From Pictodentalium vernedei (lineage: Eukaryota > Mollusca > Scaphopoda > Dentaliida > Dentaliidae), in the NCBI GenBank assembly GCA_031216915.1, contig CM062297.1, positions 545,374,971-545,438,970 of the forward strand: DNA of 64,000 nucleotides. Direction: 5' to 3'. Position 1 is the first letter of the stretch, and each line of letters opens with the position of its first letter. This document shows positions 32,525 to 45,410 of the stretch, one piece after another. The notes under the pieces are model-generated. The model made no database searches and was not told where the DNA came from. It saw only the letters and a program-made list of their open reading frames with translations. Position numbers and translations under genes: made by a program.

Positions 32525-35500
32525 GGGGTCGTCCAACCTAACTTTGGTCAATTTTTTGACATTTTTTCCAATGCCTCAGAAACAGATAAGAGAAGCAAGG
32601 AAAGGCAAATTAAATTTCAAAATAATGAGTAAAGTGCATAGAAAAGGTACATATATTTTTTTTCAGGAAAAAAAGTGAATTTTATGATTTTGAAGAAGAT
32701 TAATTTGCCAATGGCATAAGTAACGAACCGGTAAAACTACAAAATAATCGGTAATTCGAAAGCTTTGTCCTCAATATAATGATAACATACTACAGACTCG
32801 GAGAAAGCATTTTTTTGACACACACTCTGGTGGGTTTTGATGTTTGAATATAATAACACCAACACAAATTTTGGATGTTCCGGATGTGGCCATGTTTCAA
32901 TGATGTTTATTCCAGTCATGTGATTATGATGTGGTTCTTGCAGAAATACTCAATTTGTCAATCGTAAGAATGCAAGGACATGATCACGCCCTTTATTTGT
33001 TCGAGACAATGTATGAGCGGATTTGCAAACAGGTGACAGCAAATACTTAAGCTGTTAATGTCACAACTGCAAAATATGGTTCGAAATTCCCTCTCGTGTT
33101 TACAGGACGTCTGAAGTTTTTTGTTGACAAAAAATCTGAATTATTGCGCACTAGCTAGAAAGAAAACATGAACCACTTGTAAAAAAATAACCGAGTGTAT
33201 AAAATCAGGACGATAACATAAAATAAGGCAATATTCATAATAAAGTAAGCAGAATGCTACAGAAATCACTTTTTCACGAAGTATATTCCAAGTGACCTGG
33301 AACTATATTGAGCGTTTTGATTTCCCCGATGTTGTGAAGTTATTTACTTCACAGTTACCATGGATTTTCGACGGACTGTCTTTGATGTCTGCAAAGGACC
33401 GATTGAAGATTGGTTGAAAATGATACATTCGCGCTTTTAAATAAGGTGCGCTTGGACGATGCTGAGAATTCAGTTTTTTCTTGCAACCAACCACACTAAC
33501 ACAAGCGTCGATCAGTGTCTTTTGTCATCGTTTTACATTGACAAATGTGACAAATCTCCTTCACCGGAAACCATCCCCCAATTTGCATATCACAATAAAC
33601 ATAACCGCTGTCACTGAGTGTCAGCGTGGCCGTGTGGTCAAAACCGAAACGAATTATCGAATGCACGGTCAATATTAGCTGCAATTGGCTTTTAAACAAA
33701 TGAAATACACGAAATATTCGCAATTTCTTCATTATTCATGCCGAGTTACTTTTTAACCAGACCACATGCGTTCAGTTTCGTTTGTCGACATCAAACTGAT
33801 ATTGTTTGTGGTAATTAAATAGTACGAGAAGGCGAAGGAAGCCAAATATTTTCCATCATCTATTAATTAATTAAAATTGAAAATTTCTTTTATTTTACTG
33901 AAATTATGAATTGATAAGGTGGGTGTGTTGCGATTATTATGCCCCAGACCTGGAAGTTGTAAAATCAAAGGTGCATCTAGGGCCGTGCAGTGGTGACCTC
34001 TGTCCTCTTAGTCTTACCCATTCATCATTAGTTACATGTACCAACATTCTCCCCTGTATCTCAACCATTGCTACTCCAATTTGAAGGATATTTGGTGTTG
34101 TGCTCGAGCATCATGGGGAAGCAATGCCTGTATAGCAGCTGTAGCATGTGTTTCTTCCCACATTTTTTCAGAGTTGTGGTACTTTTTCACTCTTTTGAGT
34201 TAGAAAATTTTGTTTATAACTAGTTGATTTGTTACAATTTGTTGCAAAGTGTCTGCTAATACCCTCAATTGTATTTCTACAGAATTTTCTGGTGAAGATT
34301 TTGTTCCTATTACTTATCAAGCAACATCCTAATGAATATTCTGTATAAAGCCACCTATCTGATGTTTGACACTTTTATCGGAGCTGTTTTGAAGGCTTAT
34401 GGAACTCAAAATGTTGATTATGGCAGGACTTTTCTATTCACCCATTAATCGATAAATTAAGTGTTATAGTTGGAAGTAAGAAGCATGAAAGGTCCAGAAC
34501 TAAAAGTCTAAAAAGAATGTTTTGCAATGTAACATGATTTTTGCAGATACACTTATTTGGAGAGTTACCTGTCTGATAGTGTTTGGAACATGTGTGGCCA
34601 GGATCTTCAAAAAGAAAAAAAAGAGTTAAACTTTGAGAAAAATGGCATATGCCTTGAGTGCCGGAGGTAGCGTCATGCAAGGAAGAGACCCCCCCCCCCC
34701 CCATCTGGGAAATTTTTTGTGTCAAATGGAGCTCACTTGTGACCTTTTGGGGATTGCTTTGTGTACTGCGTTCTTGAAAAAAATATGTGAGACCCTCTGG
34801 ATGTGCCTTTCTGATCTCAATATGCCAATAAGCCTCCTTGGGGAAAGTACATGCTATAATGGTTATGTAAGGTTGATTTGATGTGTTTTGAATAACAATG
34901 TACTTTTAAGCACATTAGATGGTTTATTGCAGTGACAGGTTACAGTTATCCTTATTTCTTCTCCAACAGATATCACGAGTGTATTGGTGTCCAAAAGTAA
35001 ACAAAGCTATTATACTTATTGATAAACCAGACAAATTTAACAATTTAATCACTATCAAATTGATGCATGGGATAAAAGGGGTTACAGTGCAAGGGGTTTG
35101 TAAATATATTTATTCAACTACAATGTATGACTTTGCAGTGCATTGTACATAGGAGAATATCATAGTTTCTTTCCAAACCACCACAGTAACACATACATCT
35201 TTATATTGGGAGACACTCTTTTGTCCTCCCATACTTCTTCTGTTGGACTCCTTCAAGTTGACCTTTGTTGAACTCCCCAAATCAAAACATAAACAAAAGA
35301 AAATGTCTGCCTTCAATCAGTGAGCACTCACTCCACTTATAACATTTGGTCTCAATCTTTATTACTTTCATGAATTAGGAAAAGATTTCTTCGAGTATGT
35401 ACTTCAATGTTTATAGAATACAGCTGTTATTTTATTTTGAGGTATTTTATTGTAAAAATTTTGTTCTCTTACTAATGCCACAGTAGACTTTCAGGTGGTG

Positions 35501-35667
35501 CTATTTACACATGGCAGCAGGTCCATCGCAAATTTCAGTTTCCGCATGTTCTATGTTTCATTCCAAGCATTTTGGTATACAATTTATTGGGGTTATCCAT
35601 TTTGGGATTTTTTTAGGCTTGAAAGAAAATTACATGAAATTTGACCAAAGTTAGGTTGGACGTCCCC
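32525..35667. mobile_element. 3.14 kb TTAA-flanked non-autonomous DNA transposon, copy B
   Basis: Same terminal repeats and nearly the same length (3,143 bp) as copy A at 27,241, with TTAA at 32521-32524 and 35668-35671. The interior is highly similar along its length with small indels, so the two copies are recent relative to the other repeats. Short ORFs occur at equivalent places in both and show no transposase motif. Confidence 0.8.
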
Positions 35668-35671
35668 TTAA

Positions 35672-36631
35672 GGGCCAATATAAGTAATGAAATTTTGTTT
35701 ATTTTGAATATTCTCACCTCCGATATTCCTTCAATTCAAATTAAATATACCCAAAATGTACATCAAAATGAAGGTTGGTATATATAGAACACGAAACACG
35801 TGTGTAATCAACTCATAGAGTCGACTGTAGGCACCACTGGTTCCTGGAAGTCTGCTGCCGTATTCGCACCAGAACTAATAATTTAATAATATTTCACGAA
35901 AACAAACTTGTGGCCAAATGTGCGTTACATATCCAAGAACAAAGCTAGGGGATAAAAATTCTTCAAAACACGGCGACAGAGCTGCATTGGGAAAAATTCC
36001 AACGCTTTTGCTTTTGTTTACGTATGAGTATACTTTCGATTTCCGACCGACGTCATCGGACAGAAAAAGCATGTAAAAACAACGCCGTCTAAAATCAAAT
36101 AATGGAAAGGATCGCCTTCATACAGTATACTGTTATTAGATAGAGATTACACAGTTGCCATATTCAATGCAAGGTATTATGATACTTGTTGAAATTTCTT
36201 AGAATTACGATTTTGTTTTTTGATGGAAATTTGTGGTAACGAGTGATTTGCGCATGTCTGTCGAGCATGGAATCTATCTTCAATAAAAAATGCAGACAGT
36301 GTTGTCTTTTTTCCAAAATGCAGACCTATCGCTGTATTCGAAAGTGTTTTGAATGCCTAGCTTTGTTCTTGGATATATGAAGCACATTTGGCCACAAGTT
36401 GTTCTGATGAAATATTATTTTATTATCAGTTCTGGTGCGAATACGGTAGCAGACTTCTAGGAACCAGTGGTGCCTACAGTCAACTCTACGAGTTGATTCA
36501 ATATGTGTTTCGTATTCTATTCATCCCAACCTTCATTTTGATGTATAATTTGTGTATATTTAATCTGAATTTAAGGAATATGAGAGGTGAGAATTTCAAA
36601 ATAAACAAAATTCCATTACTTATTTTGGCCC
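35672..36631. mobile_element. 960-bp foldback element with about 280-bp inverted arms and TTAA flanks
   Basis: Arms start GGGCCAATATAAGTAATG and end CATTACTTATTTTGGCCC, continuing imperfectly inverted to about 35,960 and from about 36,360. TTAA stands at 35668-35671 and 36632-36635. The left TTAA is also the right flank of the 3.14 kb copy B, so the two elements share one target site. No ORF of note. Confidence 0.75.
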
Positions 36632-36689
36632 TTAAACTTATTTTCAAAATTCTACTTGGGGCTCTAAACATATTAATATCAATATATTT

Positions 36690-38460
36690 TTGACATAGAA
36701 TATGTCTGTTTTGACAACAGCACTACAGATAAAAATATGGCTGCATTAGATAAAAACTTGTTTAGCATGACAACAATTACTGTATTTGCTACATAATTAC
36801 TTAGGACAACCAACACAGGGCTGTAAATATGCGACAGCCAACACAGGGCTGTACATATGGGGCAGCCTAGCACTATCAAGCCCGTGTGGGCTTCCCGGTG
36901 ACAGACGGCACCACACTCACAATCCTGTCAGGTAATATTTTAATATCAATATAATGATTTTTGACATAGAATATGTCTATTTTGACAACAGCACTACAGA
37001 TAAAAAATATGGCTGCATTAGATAAAAACTTATTTAGCATGGCAACAATTACTATATTTGCTACATAATTACTTAGGGCAGCCAACACAGGGCTGTAGAT
37101 ATGAGGCAGCCAACACATGGCTGTAAATATGGTGCAGCCTAGCACCAACAAGCCCGTGTGGGCTTCCCGGTGACAGACGGCACCACATTCACAATCCTGT
37201 CAGGTAATATTTTACATTCCTATCAGGTAACGATTTAACAACAACACTACAGATAGTATGGCTGCATCAATGCAGAATTATTTAGCAGGTCTTTCATCTA
37301 TTCGGTGAGATTCAAATAATAGTTTTACTTCTCTGCCATTATCATGTGGGGTTCAAATAACACCTCTACCCAGGTGGTTGGGCTTGGCTGCCATCAGGAA
37401 GAAAACAACAATGACTGTTTTAGGTGAGATTCAACATTCATCTGTTAGGTGTGAGTCAGATAATAATTCTACCTCTGCCATAGTCAGGTGAGGTTCAAAT
37501 AACATCTCTACCCAAAAAGATTCAACTAATATTTCTACCTCTGCCTCTGTCAGGTGAGATTGAGATAACACCTCTACCCATGGGCTTGGGCATGGCTGCT
37601 AACAAGAGGAATACAACAATGACTGTATTAAAAATTCAACTAATAATTCTACCTCTGCCTCTGTCAGTTGAGATTAGATTAACACCTCTGTCCATGGGCT
37701 AGGGCATGACTGCTAACAGGAAGAATACAACAATAACTGTATTCATTCGAATAGTGGTTTTACACATAATTCTACCAGCATAATGATTCTTCACATGGGA
37801 TATAACTGTTTTAGAGACTCAGTTTGTGGCCTTCAGCTTTTTTTTTTTTCTTTTTTTTTGTTTTTGTTCTTTATTTTTTCTTTTTTGTTTTTGTTTTGGG
37901 GTTCTTTTTTTCATATTCCAATGAGGGCTCTGCACATGGGGGTGGCTGCTTCGAGGAAGAAAAAAAAACACTTGCAGAGGTGTATAATTGCATGGGGCAG
38001 CCAACACAGGACTGTAAATATGAAGCAGCTTAGCTCCAACTAGCCAATTAAGACTTCCTGGTGATAGTTTGCATAATTACAGGGGTCTGCTAACACAGGG
38101 CTGTGAATATGGGGCAGCCTAGCACCAACAAGCCTATTCAGGCTTCCTGGTGACAGACGGCATCACATTCACAATCCTGTCAAATAATATTTTGCATTCC
38201 TGTCAAATAACAATTTGACAACAACACTACAGATAGTATGGCTGCATTAAAACGTAGTTATTTAGCAGAGAGTCAAATAATAATTCTGACTCTGCCACAG
38301 TCAGGTGGGGTTTGGCTGCTATCAGGAAGAAAACAACAATGACTGTTTTAAGTGAGATTCAACTAATAATTATTCTACCTCTGCCTCTGTCAAGTGAGAT
38401 TCTACCCATGGACTTGGCCATGATTACTAACAGAAAAAATACAGCAATGACTGTATTAAA
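36690..38460. repeat. Degenerate tandem repeats, GGGCTGTAAATATG family and TCTACCTCTGCC family
   Basis: Units containing CCAACACAGGGCTGTA and GGCTTCCCGGTGACAGACGG recur at about 36,800, 37,080 and 38,090. Units with AATTCTACCTCTGCCTCTGT recur at 37,450-37,690 and 38,370. A T-rich tract lies at 37,840-37,915. No gene. Confidence 0.55.
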
Positions 38461-38462
38461 GA

Positions 38463-38622
38463 CACTTAATTAGTGACTTTCAACTTGTTATCAACATTTC
38501 TAACCAGTTTTTAACCGGTTATCCAAATAACCGTTTCACACACGTAATTAGTGGCTTTCAACTTATTATCAGCTTTTCTATCCGGTTTTAACCGGTTACC
38601 CAGATAACCGTTTCAACACTAC
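38463..38622. repeat. About 80-bp tandem duplication
   Basis: Two copies of a unit containing TTAGTGACTTTCAACTTGTT, TTTTAACCGGTTA and AATAACCGTTTCA. Confidence 0.6.
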
Positions 38623-38718
38623 ACTGCACCTTCTAGACCCCCTCGTATAGTAAATAAATAGCCCCTGCCAAAGTTTAAAGATAACTGGCTATATTTATGG
38701 TAATAAATATAGGATATG

Positions 38719-38973
38719 TTAACCTTTTACCCAAAGTAACGGTAAAAAAACCCGGCCAGCGCTAATCTCAAAAATCGCCAATTAATTTTCAAAATATTTT
38801 CATTTTTTGTCTCAAAAACATAGGTTATGACCCCTCGTTGGAACGAGCTCGTCGAGCTCGTTCCTACGAGGGGATCATAACCTATGTTTTTGAGACAAGA
38901 AATGAAAAAAAATAGTTATTCAAGAATTTTTTTTGCAAGTGTCGTCTGCATTTCATGTTAGGAAAAGGGTTAA
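38719..38973. mobile_element. Palindromic MITE with GAGCTCGTCGAGCTC centre
   Basis: Inverted arms TTAACCTTTTACCC / AAAAGGGTTAA. The central palindrome AACGAGCTCGTCGAGCTCGT sits between arms carrying CATAGGTTATGACCCC and its complement. No ORF. Confidence 0.8.
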
Positions 38974-39675
38974 GAGTGTTGATCTCAAATGATATTTAAA
39001 AAACGAGTCTGGGAATGTTCCATATTGCTGAGCGCAAATGAGGCAAAGTCGAAAATTCAAGAAAAGTCATATCCTTATTTCTCACGTGATAGCAAATTTT
39101 CTGAGAAAGTCATCAATCAATGAAGCTGTGGAATGGTTTAACCGCCATACAACAAAATAGATCCAACAGTCTAATACTAGCCGTGCGTAGTAGATAAATG
39201 TGGGTTTTCATTTACTTTTCCAATTATTTAGTTAGTATTTATCACACGGAACATATACACAAAAAATGGCGTTTCAATATAAATTGCTGTGATTTGTGTT
39301 TAGGCCGAACACGCAGTGATACAACTAAAAGTTAATAACGCTTTGAAATATAAATCGGTGCATGTTATGTACTTTTCAGAGTCATATCATGTGCGAAATT
39401 CGTATTATGCATGTTACCTAAACTATCGAAAAAAACAGCTTTAGAATGCAGTATGCATAGTTCCAATCCCTGTTATAGTAATCCATAGATAGAGGATGCA
39501 AATATTTTTCTCATTTATTACTATATGGAGACTTTTTGAAATGGTAGATTTAGCTTTCAGTAGCCTCGTTACGCCAAACAAGTGAAAATGTTTGAGAAAA
39601 GGGGAAAATATTTTAAATATCATTTTCTTATTACTAGACATACTGCAATCAAGATGTTGCTTCTAGCAGTCTTGT
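38974..39675. other. Unassigned AT-rich DNA
   Basis: Short unrelated ORFs only; nothing recognised. Confidence 0.4.
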
Positions 39676-39677
39676 TT

Positions 39678-39913
39678 AGCCCTTTACCCAACGCGGACGA
39701 TTTCAAAATTTATTATTTTAAATATCATTTTTTAAATTTTTTCCAAAAATTTCAACAAAACCATATCATGTGACCCCTCTTTGGAACGAGCTCGTTGCAA
39801 AGAGGGGTCACATGATATGGTTTTGTTGAAATGTTTCGAAAAATATTATTTTTTCAGCTGCTGAATTTGCATATTACGCGGGCGGATGCGGGCATGTTCG
39901 TTGGGTAAAGGGT
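39678..39913. mobile_element. Palindromic MITE copy
   Basis: Left end GCCCTTTACCCAACGCGGAC, right end CGTTGGGTAAAGGG, with a CATATCATGTGACCCC palindrome around GGAACGAGCTCGTT. Confidence 0.8.
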
Positions 39914-40935
39914 GAGGCTTACTTTGGGTTGGTGATAGATACTCCTTCCTACAGACCTTGATGACATAACAATTATAACGCTTCGAAGTATGCAGTCCAT
40001 GTGAAAAGTGAGTTCGAAAATCATGGCGCAATACGCTGTCCTGTTTCTGACCGCTCGAGTAACTGATGATTATGAGCGGTCACAACTGACCGATCGGTGA
40101 GAGATCAGATAGTGTCCTCACAAACGAGCGTATTATTTCACTGCGAATGAGTTAATAACATTCGTTCAAACTAATTATTGTTAGTTAATCGTGTATCTTC
40201 AAAAACGCATATCGTTTGAAATTTAAAACAGTTCAGGAATGTACTAAAACGACATTTGAAGCCTAATTGTCTGGGCAAACAGCGGTTTCCAGGATGGGTC
40301 GGGGCGTCGTTTTGTGCAACCGAAACCAACGAGGGACATACTGCTACGTTGCTGGAGCTGGAAATGAAACCTTTAACATATTTACTTTCGTCATGTGAAT
40401 GGTGATGTCTGAATTTTGTGTTTATGTAAAGGATTATAGTCAAAAAAGCTCATACAAATTCAACGTGCGATAAAATTGGGGTCTAAAAATAGAAATGCGT
40501 CGCTTCGCGCTCCGCCACTTCCGAAAATGCGATTCGTCCGCTTGTCCACTGTGCGTTTATTGACACATTTGCAAACTCTCGAATCATTGGATCATCTAGC
40601 AAGGCCCGATTCCCCCCACCCTGATCACTGACCACATCAGATTCTTCCTAACTGATAAAGTTAAGCTGCAAGTCTCAAACTCGTAAAGGATGGACATTTA
40701 CAAAAGCGAACTTGCTCTGTACCAGGTTATGTTGATTGTGATATTCATTATTACTAAAATTCACCAGTCCCCTCTTGATGACTCGCTCCAATGTTTGGAT
40801 GATCGCGCTTTGCGTGGCCCATTTGTGTGAGTTGTGAAACACTTGCTAATTTTTACTTTCCAATATTTGACAAAACTGTAGCAATTAGTAAACAAAAGAT
40901 GTTGATGTGGTATTTCATACAGTTACGGATAAAAA
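39914..40935. other. Unassigned intergenic DNA
   Basis: No repeat or gene recognised; ORFs are short and unsupported. Confidence 0.4.
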
Positions 40936-40942
40936 CCATTAA

Positions 40943-41025
40943 TTATTCCCAGTTCCTTAGTCGACATTCGTTATCAACGGATTTTATCGGTTGATAACGA
41001 ATGCCGACTAAGGAACTGGGAATAA
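40943..41025. repeat. Near-perfect hairpin with arms of about 36 bp
   Basis: TTATTCCCAGTTCCTTAGTC at 40943 pairs with its complement ending at 41025; arms continue to GTTATCAAC / GTTGATAAC around an 11-base spacer. A tiny foldback element is plausible. Confidence 0.75.
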
Positions 41026-41029
41026 GTAA

Positions 41030-41859
41030 CGGTTGGTACGTCCCCAAATAGCTGTGTAGTTGCTTCCCAGTGACAACTCATCCATATGGGAAAATTGCAA
41101 ATGAAATGAAAAAGGTCGTGGAATCGATTTTTCGCAATTTTCTATACATTATCTCCATTTGTTTGTTCTCATATGTGACAGGTGAATATACATGGGGCGG
41201 GGGGGGGGGGGGGGGGGGGCATTTGACCTCGTTGCTATATGGTTTTAGAATCTCATTTGCTTCTTTAGCCAATGCAAAATATTTATGGTAAACCGTTTTG
41301 AGATATTTTTCTGTTTGGCGGTGAGACAAAACATCATCAAACACACAGCTAGTAGTTTTGTAATATCCATGCTGTGAGATGCTCGTATATTTTCTGAGCA
41401 AATTTGGGGTGTCATGTTTTGTGTCTTTCACTGGGAAATGTTTTTAGCCATGATGACCGCCATTTTGGATTTTGAAAAGGAATACAGGACTGATAAACAA
41501 CCTAGGCTATCTAAATATTGCACACTACCTTCGTGATGTGTGAACTCGATGTCGCTTTTCGGTCAATTTAGTGATTTATATCCGCAGGTCCTATTTAGAG
41601 AATACGGAGCTTTTAATGAATGACCATTTTAGCGGCCATTCTTTCCAGTTTGGTCAAACATGATATGTTCAAACACACGAATGGCAATTAATAAGTGCTC
41701 CAGCCACAGAAAACTTATGCTGAAAATTTATTTCAAGCGCTGTTATGTGGGTGAATCCATTTTGAATTTATGTTCCAAATATTTACTACAGATAAAGCTG
41801 GCCATCTGTGAACAAACCTCCGAAAATTATTGTGAGTTCCAGTTCTTCTTAGCGATCGT
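41030..41859. other. Unassigned DNA with a long G-run
   Basis: A long, nearly pure G tract occupies about 41,194-41,219. No gene supported. Confidence 0.4.
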
Positions 41860-41870
41860 TTTCTGTATAG

Positions 41871-42223
41871 AGGGGCGCAGTGGCTCAGTAGGTAGAGGTG
41901 CAGGCAGCAAGCCGAGAGGTCCTCGGTTCGAATCCCACTTGCGGCAACCGCATTGTGTCCTTGGGCAAGACACTTCACCCCAATTGTCCACGTGGGGGGC
42001 ACGGTGACGTTGTGTACTAAGGCGCAGTGCACGTCGATGGTGCACTGTCTTCAACCAATGCTAACCCTGGTTGTGTGGAGTTAGTATGTTGGGGAGCTAA
42101 CAGTTGCTCGGTGGTTCTCTCCGGGTACTCCGGCTTCCTCCACCCGTAAAACTGTCGAGGTCATGATTAGCCATTGTGCAGAAATATGTGACCTTAAAAT
42201 ACCAATAAATAAATACATGAATA
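41871..42223 (+). mobile_element. tRNA-derived SINE, best-preserved copy
   Basis: Starts GGGGCGCAGTGGCTCAGTAG with an A-box (TGGCTCAGTAGG) and a B-box (GGTTCGAATCC) as in a tRNA gene. A body of about 280 bp (TGGTGCACTGTCTTCAACC, GGCTTCCTCCACCCGTAAAA) and an AATAAATAAAT tail follow. It is flanked by 11-bp direct repeats TTTCTGTATAG / TTTCTGTATGG (41860-41870 and 42224-42234). It is non-coding; mobility would depend on a LINE partner. Confidence 0.88.
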
Positions 42224-42234
42224 TTTCTGTATGG

Positions 42235-43140
42235 AAACAATAGAGCATAATAAAACCACATTTTCTCTTTATCATGAAAAATCACACGCAACCTGTGAAA
42301 TATAAAAATGATGCTTTTGTCCGTTTCGTTTCAATATGGCTATATTCTGCTGCTTAGCAATAGATTGTATCTGTGAGGGAGGGTGAGTCTGGGTGACTCT
42401 GCCTCATTGATTCCACATAATTTCAACTACGATTTGTCAACACTTGCGTGTACTGTGCCAAGACATTTACACACCAGATGCGACATGCCTGTCCCTATGG
42501 TTGCGCTAAAGTAACAAATATCAACTTTTTATCCTGTTTGAAATTTTACTTGTTGTGTTGCCTCCAATGTGAGCGTCGTTACACATCAGACACAATGAGA
42601 CCCATGTACCGAATGAAATATTAAATCACCAAATTTAATTTTGACTCAACGAATCATTGCGCTAAAATTAAAGTCAGTGATTATGCATTGCATATCTGAT
42701 ATTGGACAACGTTCAGGTGATTAGTGTCTTTGTTTTACAGCAATCAAGAATCAACACCAAAACATTGTGTCAAAATTGAAAAATGTATTATTGTATCGCG
42801 ACACATTAAATGCTCGCATCGCTTCAAGTGTATAAAGGCCTTCGGGCAATGACGAGGCGCAGCTGAAATCTCTCACATCGACAAAAAACACTCTCAAAAC
42901 AGTACACGTTGTTGATTTTTGTTGTGTGTGTGTTACACATTTCCAAAGATATCGTGACCAAGGTCCTTCAAACATCGCCAGAGATCAAAAACATAACTGC
43001 GGGCGTGGGCGTAAGGGTGGAGTAGGTTTTTCCCCGAGTCTGGACCTACATTCTTGTTGTTGGCAGCCAATGGTACCTGTGCCTATGCAACATCGCTCTC
43101 TTTTCCGACACCAAGCGACCCTCTCTGTCGAAAGTGTTGT
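42235..43140. other. Unassigned intergenic DNA
   Basis: Nothing recognised beyond short ORFs. Confidence 0.4.
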
Positions 43141-43386
43141 TAACCCTTTACCCAGCACACAGAATATCAAAATTTATTATTTTAATTATTGTTATTTAAA
43201 ATTTAAAAAAAATCAACAAAACCATATCATGTGAACCCTCATTGGCAAGTGCCCAAGGCGCTCGTATCAGTGAGGGGGTCATGTGATTTGTATTTGTTGA
43301 GATATTTTGAAAAGTATTGTTTGTTCAACTACCCACTTTGTAAATTACCCGGGAGGATGCGGCCGATTCGTTGGCGAAAGAGTCAA
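43141..43386. mobile_element. Palindromic MITE copy, diverged
   Basis: Left TAACCCTTTACCCAGC, right TTCGTTGGCGAAAGAGT, with the ACCATATCATGTGAACCC core and a damaged centre. Confidence 0.65.
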
Positions 43387-43979
43387 CCCCCAATAAAATA
43401 AAAAAAGCAACATCTCTGTTTTCAAATCTTATGAGAAAAAACAATCATTGAATCAAACTAAACTTAATATACTTCGTCTTTTCTCCTTAAGTTTCTAAGA
43501 AGGATTTCTCAAAGGATAGACCCGCGATAGACTGTTGATTTATTACCACAGGCTAATAATATAATAACACTTCGGCCGGCCGCTGATTTGTCGCGGTTCT
43601 CGTATGAGAAGGCCTTGGTTACCCATGTTCTACCAACTGCCTCCCTATTCCCGCGCTCCTTATCTCCTCCCTACCGAACATCGTCCCTCGGCAGAAGACC
43701 AAGAGCCAATACTAAAAAACTTTTACAATTGTATTTTTTAGAATTGTATTTTCTATATGTTACTATAACTGACTAAAATAAATCATTAGGATTTTAAAAG
43801 ATATGGCAATTTGCCAACTGGCAAATTGCCACATCTTTGAAAATGCTAATGGTTCATTTAGTTTAAACAATATTTATTTCCAATATACATGGATACTACA
43901 TACAACAAAAACATATGTGTGGATTCGACAGGAAGCTGTGTACCAACCACTTTTATAATAAAACCACTTTTGCAATAAA

Positions 43980-44750
43980 ATTTATTACAAAAGTGGTTAA
44001 CGCGTACCAACCACTTTTGTAATAAAACCACTTTTGTAATAAACTAACCATTATTGTAATAAACTCATTTCGGTGATAAATCACGGATGTCAATTTTATA
44101 GTCGGACATTGGGGTGGGGTGAGGGACTAGTTTACCTAAACATGTTTGTGTGTCGTTCGATGGAATAACGTGTCCATTCACCAGTTAAATCATGGTTAGT
44201 GACTGCAGAAAGTACGCAACCACTTTTGCAATAAACTTTATTACAAAAGTGGTTATCGCGTACAACCACTTTTGTAATAAAACCACTTTTGTAATAAACT
44301 AACCATTATTGTAATAAATTCATTTCGTTGATAAATCACGGACGTCCATTTTATAGTCGGACATTAGGGTGGGGGCGAGGGACTAGTTTACCTAACATGT
44401 TTGTGTGTCGTTCGATGAAATAACGTGTCCATTCACCAATTAAAACATGGTAGTGACTGAAGAAAGTACGCAACCACTTTTGCAATAAACTTTATTACAA
44501 AAGTGGTTATCGCGTACCAACCACTTTTGTAATAAAACCACTTTTGTAATAAACTAACCATTAATGTAATAAACTCATTTAGGTGATAAATCACGGATGT
44601 CCATTTTATTGTCGGACATTCGGGTGGGGTGAGGGACAAGTTTACTTAAACATGCTTGTGTGTCGTTCAATGGAATAACGTGTCCATTAACCTGTTGAAA
44701 CTTGGAAGTGACTGAAGAAAGTAAGCAACCACTTTTGCAATAAACTTTAT
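43980..44750. repeat. Left arm: three 254-bp units
   Basis: The landmark CAACCACTTTTGCAATAAA recurs at 44217, 44471 and 44726. Each unit has TTATTACAAAAGTGGTT facing AACCACTTTTGTAATAA, a hairpin, and ATAGTCGGACATT. Confidence 0.85.
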
Positions 44751-44755
44751 TGTAT

Positions 44756-45410
44756 AATAGGTTAGGTTTGTCATTCAACGTAACCGATGACGTAATAAAT
44801 TTATTGCACAATAGGTTAGGTTTGTCATCCAAAGCAAGCGACAATTTAATAAATTTACTGCATAATAGGTTAGATTTGTCATCCAAAGCAACCGATAATG
44901 TAATAAATTTACTGCATAATAGGTTAGGTTTGTCATCCAAAGCAGCCGATAATGCAATAAACTTTATTGTATAATAGGTTAGGTTTGTCATTCAACGTAA
45001 CCGATGATGTAATAAATTTATTGCATAATAGGTTACGTTTGCCATCCAACGCAACCGATAATGCAGTAAATTTACTGCATAATAGGTTGGGTTTGCCATC
45101 CAGCGCAACCGATAATGTAATAAATTTACTGCATAATATGTTGGGTTTGCCATCCAACGCAACCGATAATGTAATAAATTCATTACATAATAGGTTAGGT
45201 TTGCCATCTTACGCAACCGATAATGTAATAAATTTATTGCATTTGCAGTTAGGTTTTCCATGCAAGACAACCGCTGATGTATTAAGTTTATTGCATTATA
45301 GGTTAGGTTTGCCATCCAACGCAACCAATAATGTGATAAATTTATTGCATAATAGGTTAGGTTTGCCATCCAACGCAACCGATAATGCAATAAATTTATT
45401 GCATAATAGG
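44756..45410. repeat. 54-bp minisatellite, about 12 copies
   Basis: AATAGGTTAGGTTTG recurs at 44756, 44810, 44864, 44918, 44973, 45027, 45081, 45135, 45189 and on. The unit is a multiple of three, so ORFs stay open on both strands; these are not considered genes. Confidence 0.9.

Noticed and set aside
37819-38033. Phe- and Lys-rich small membrane ORFs
   Set aside because: Low-complexity T-rich tract read on both strands.
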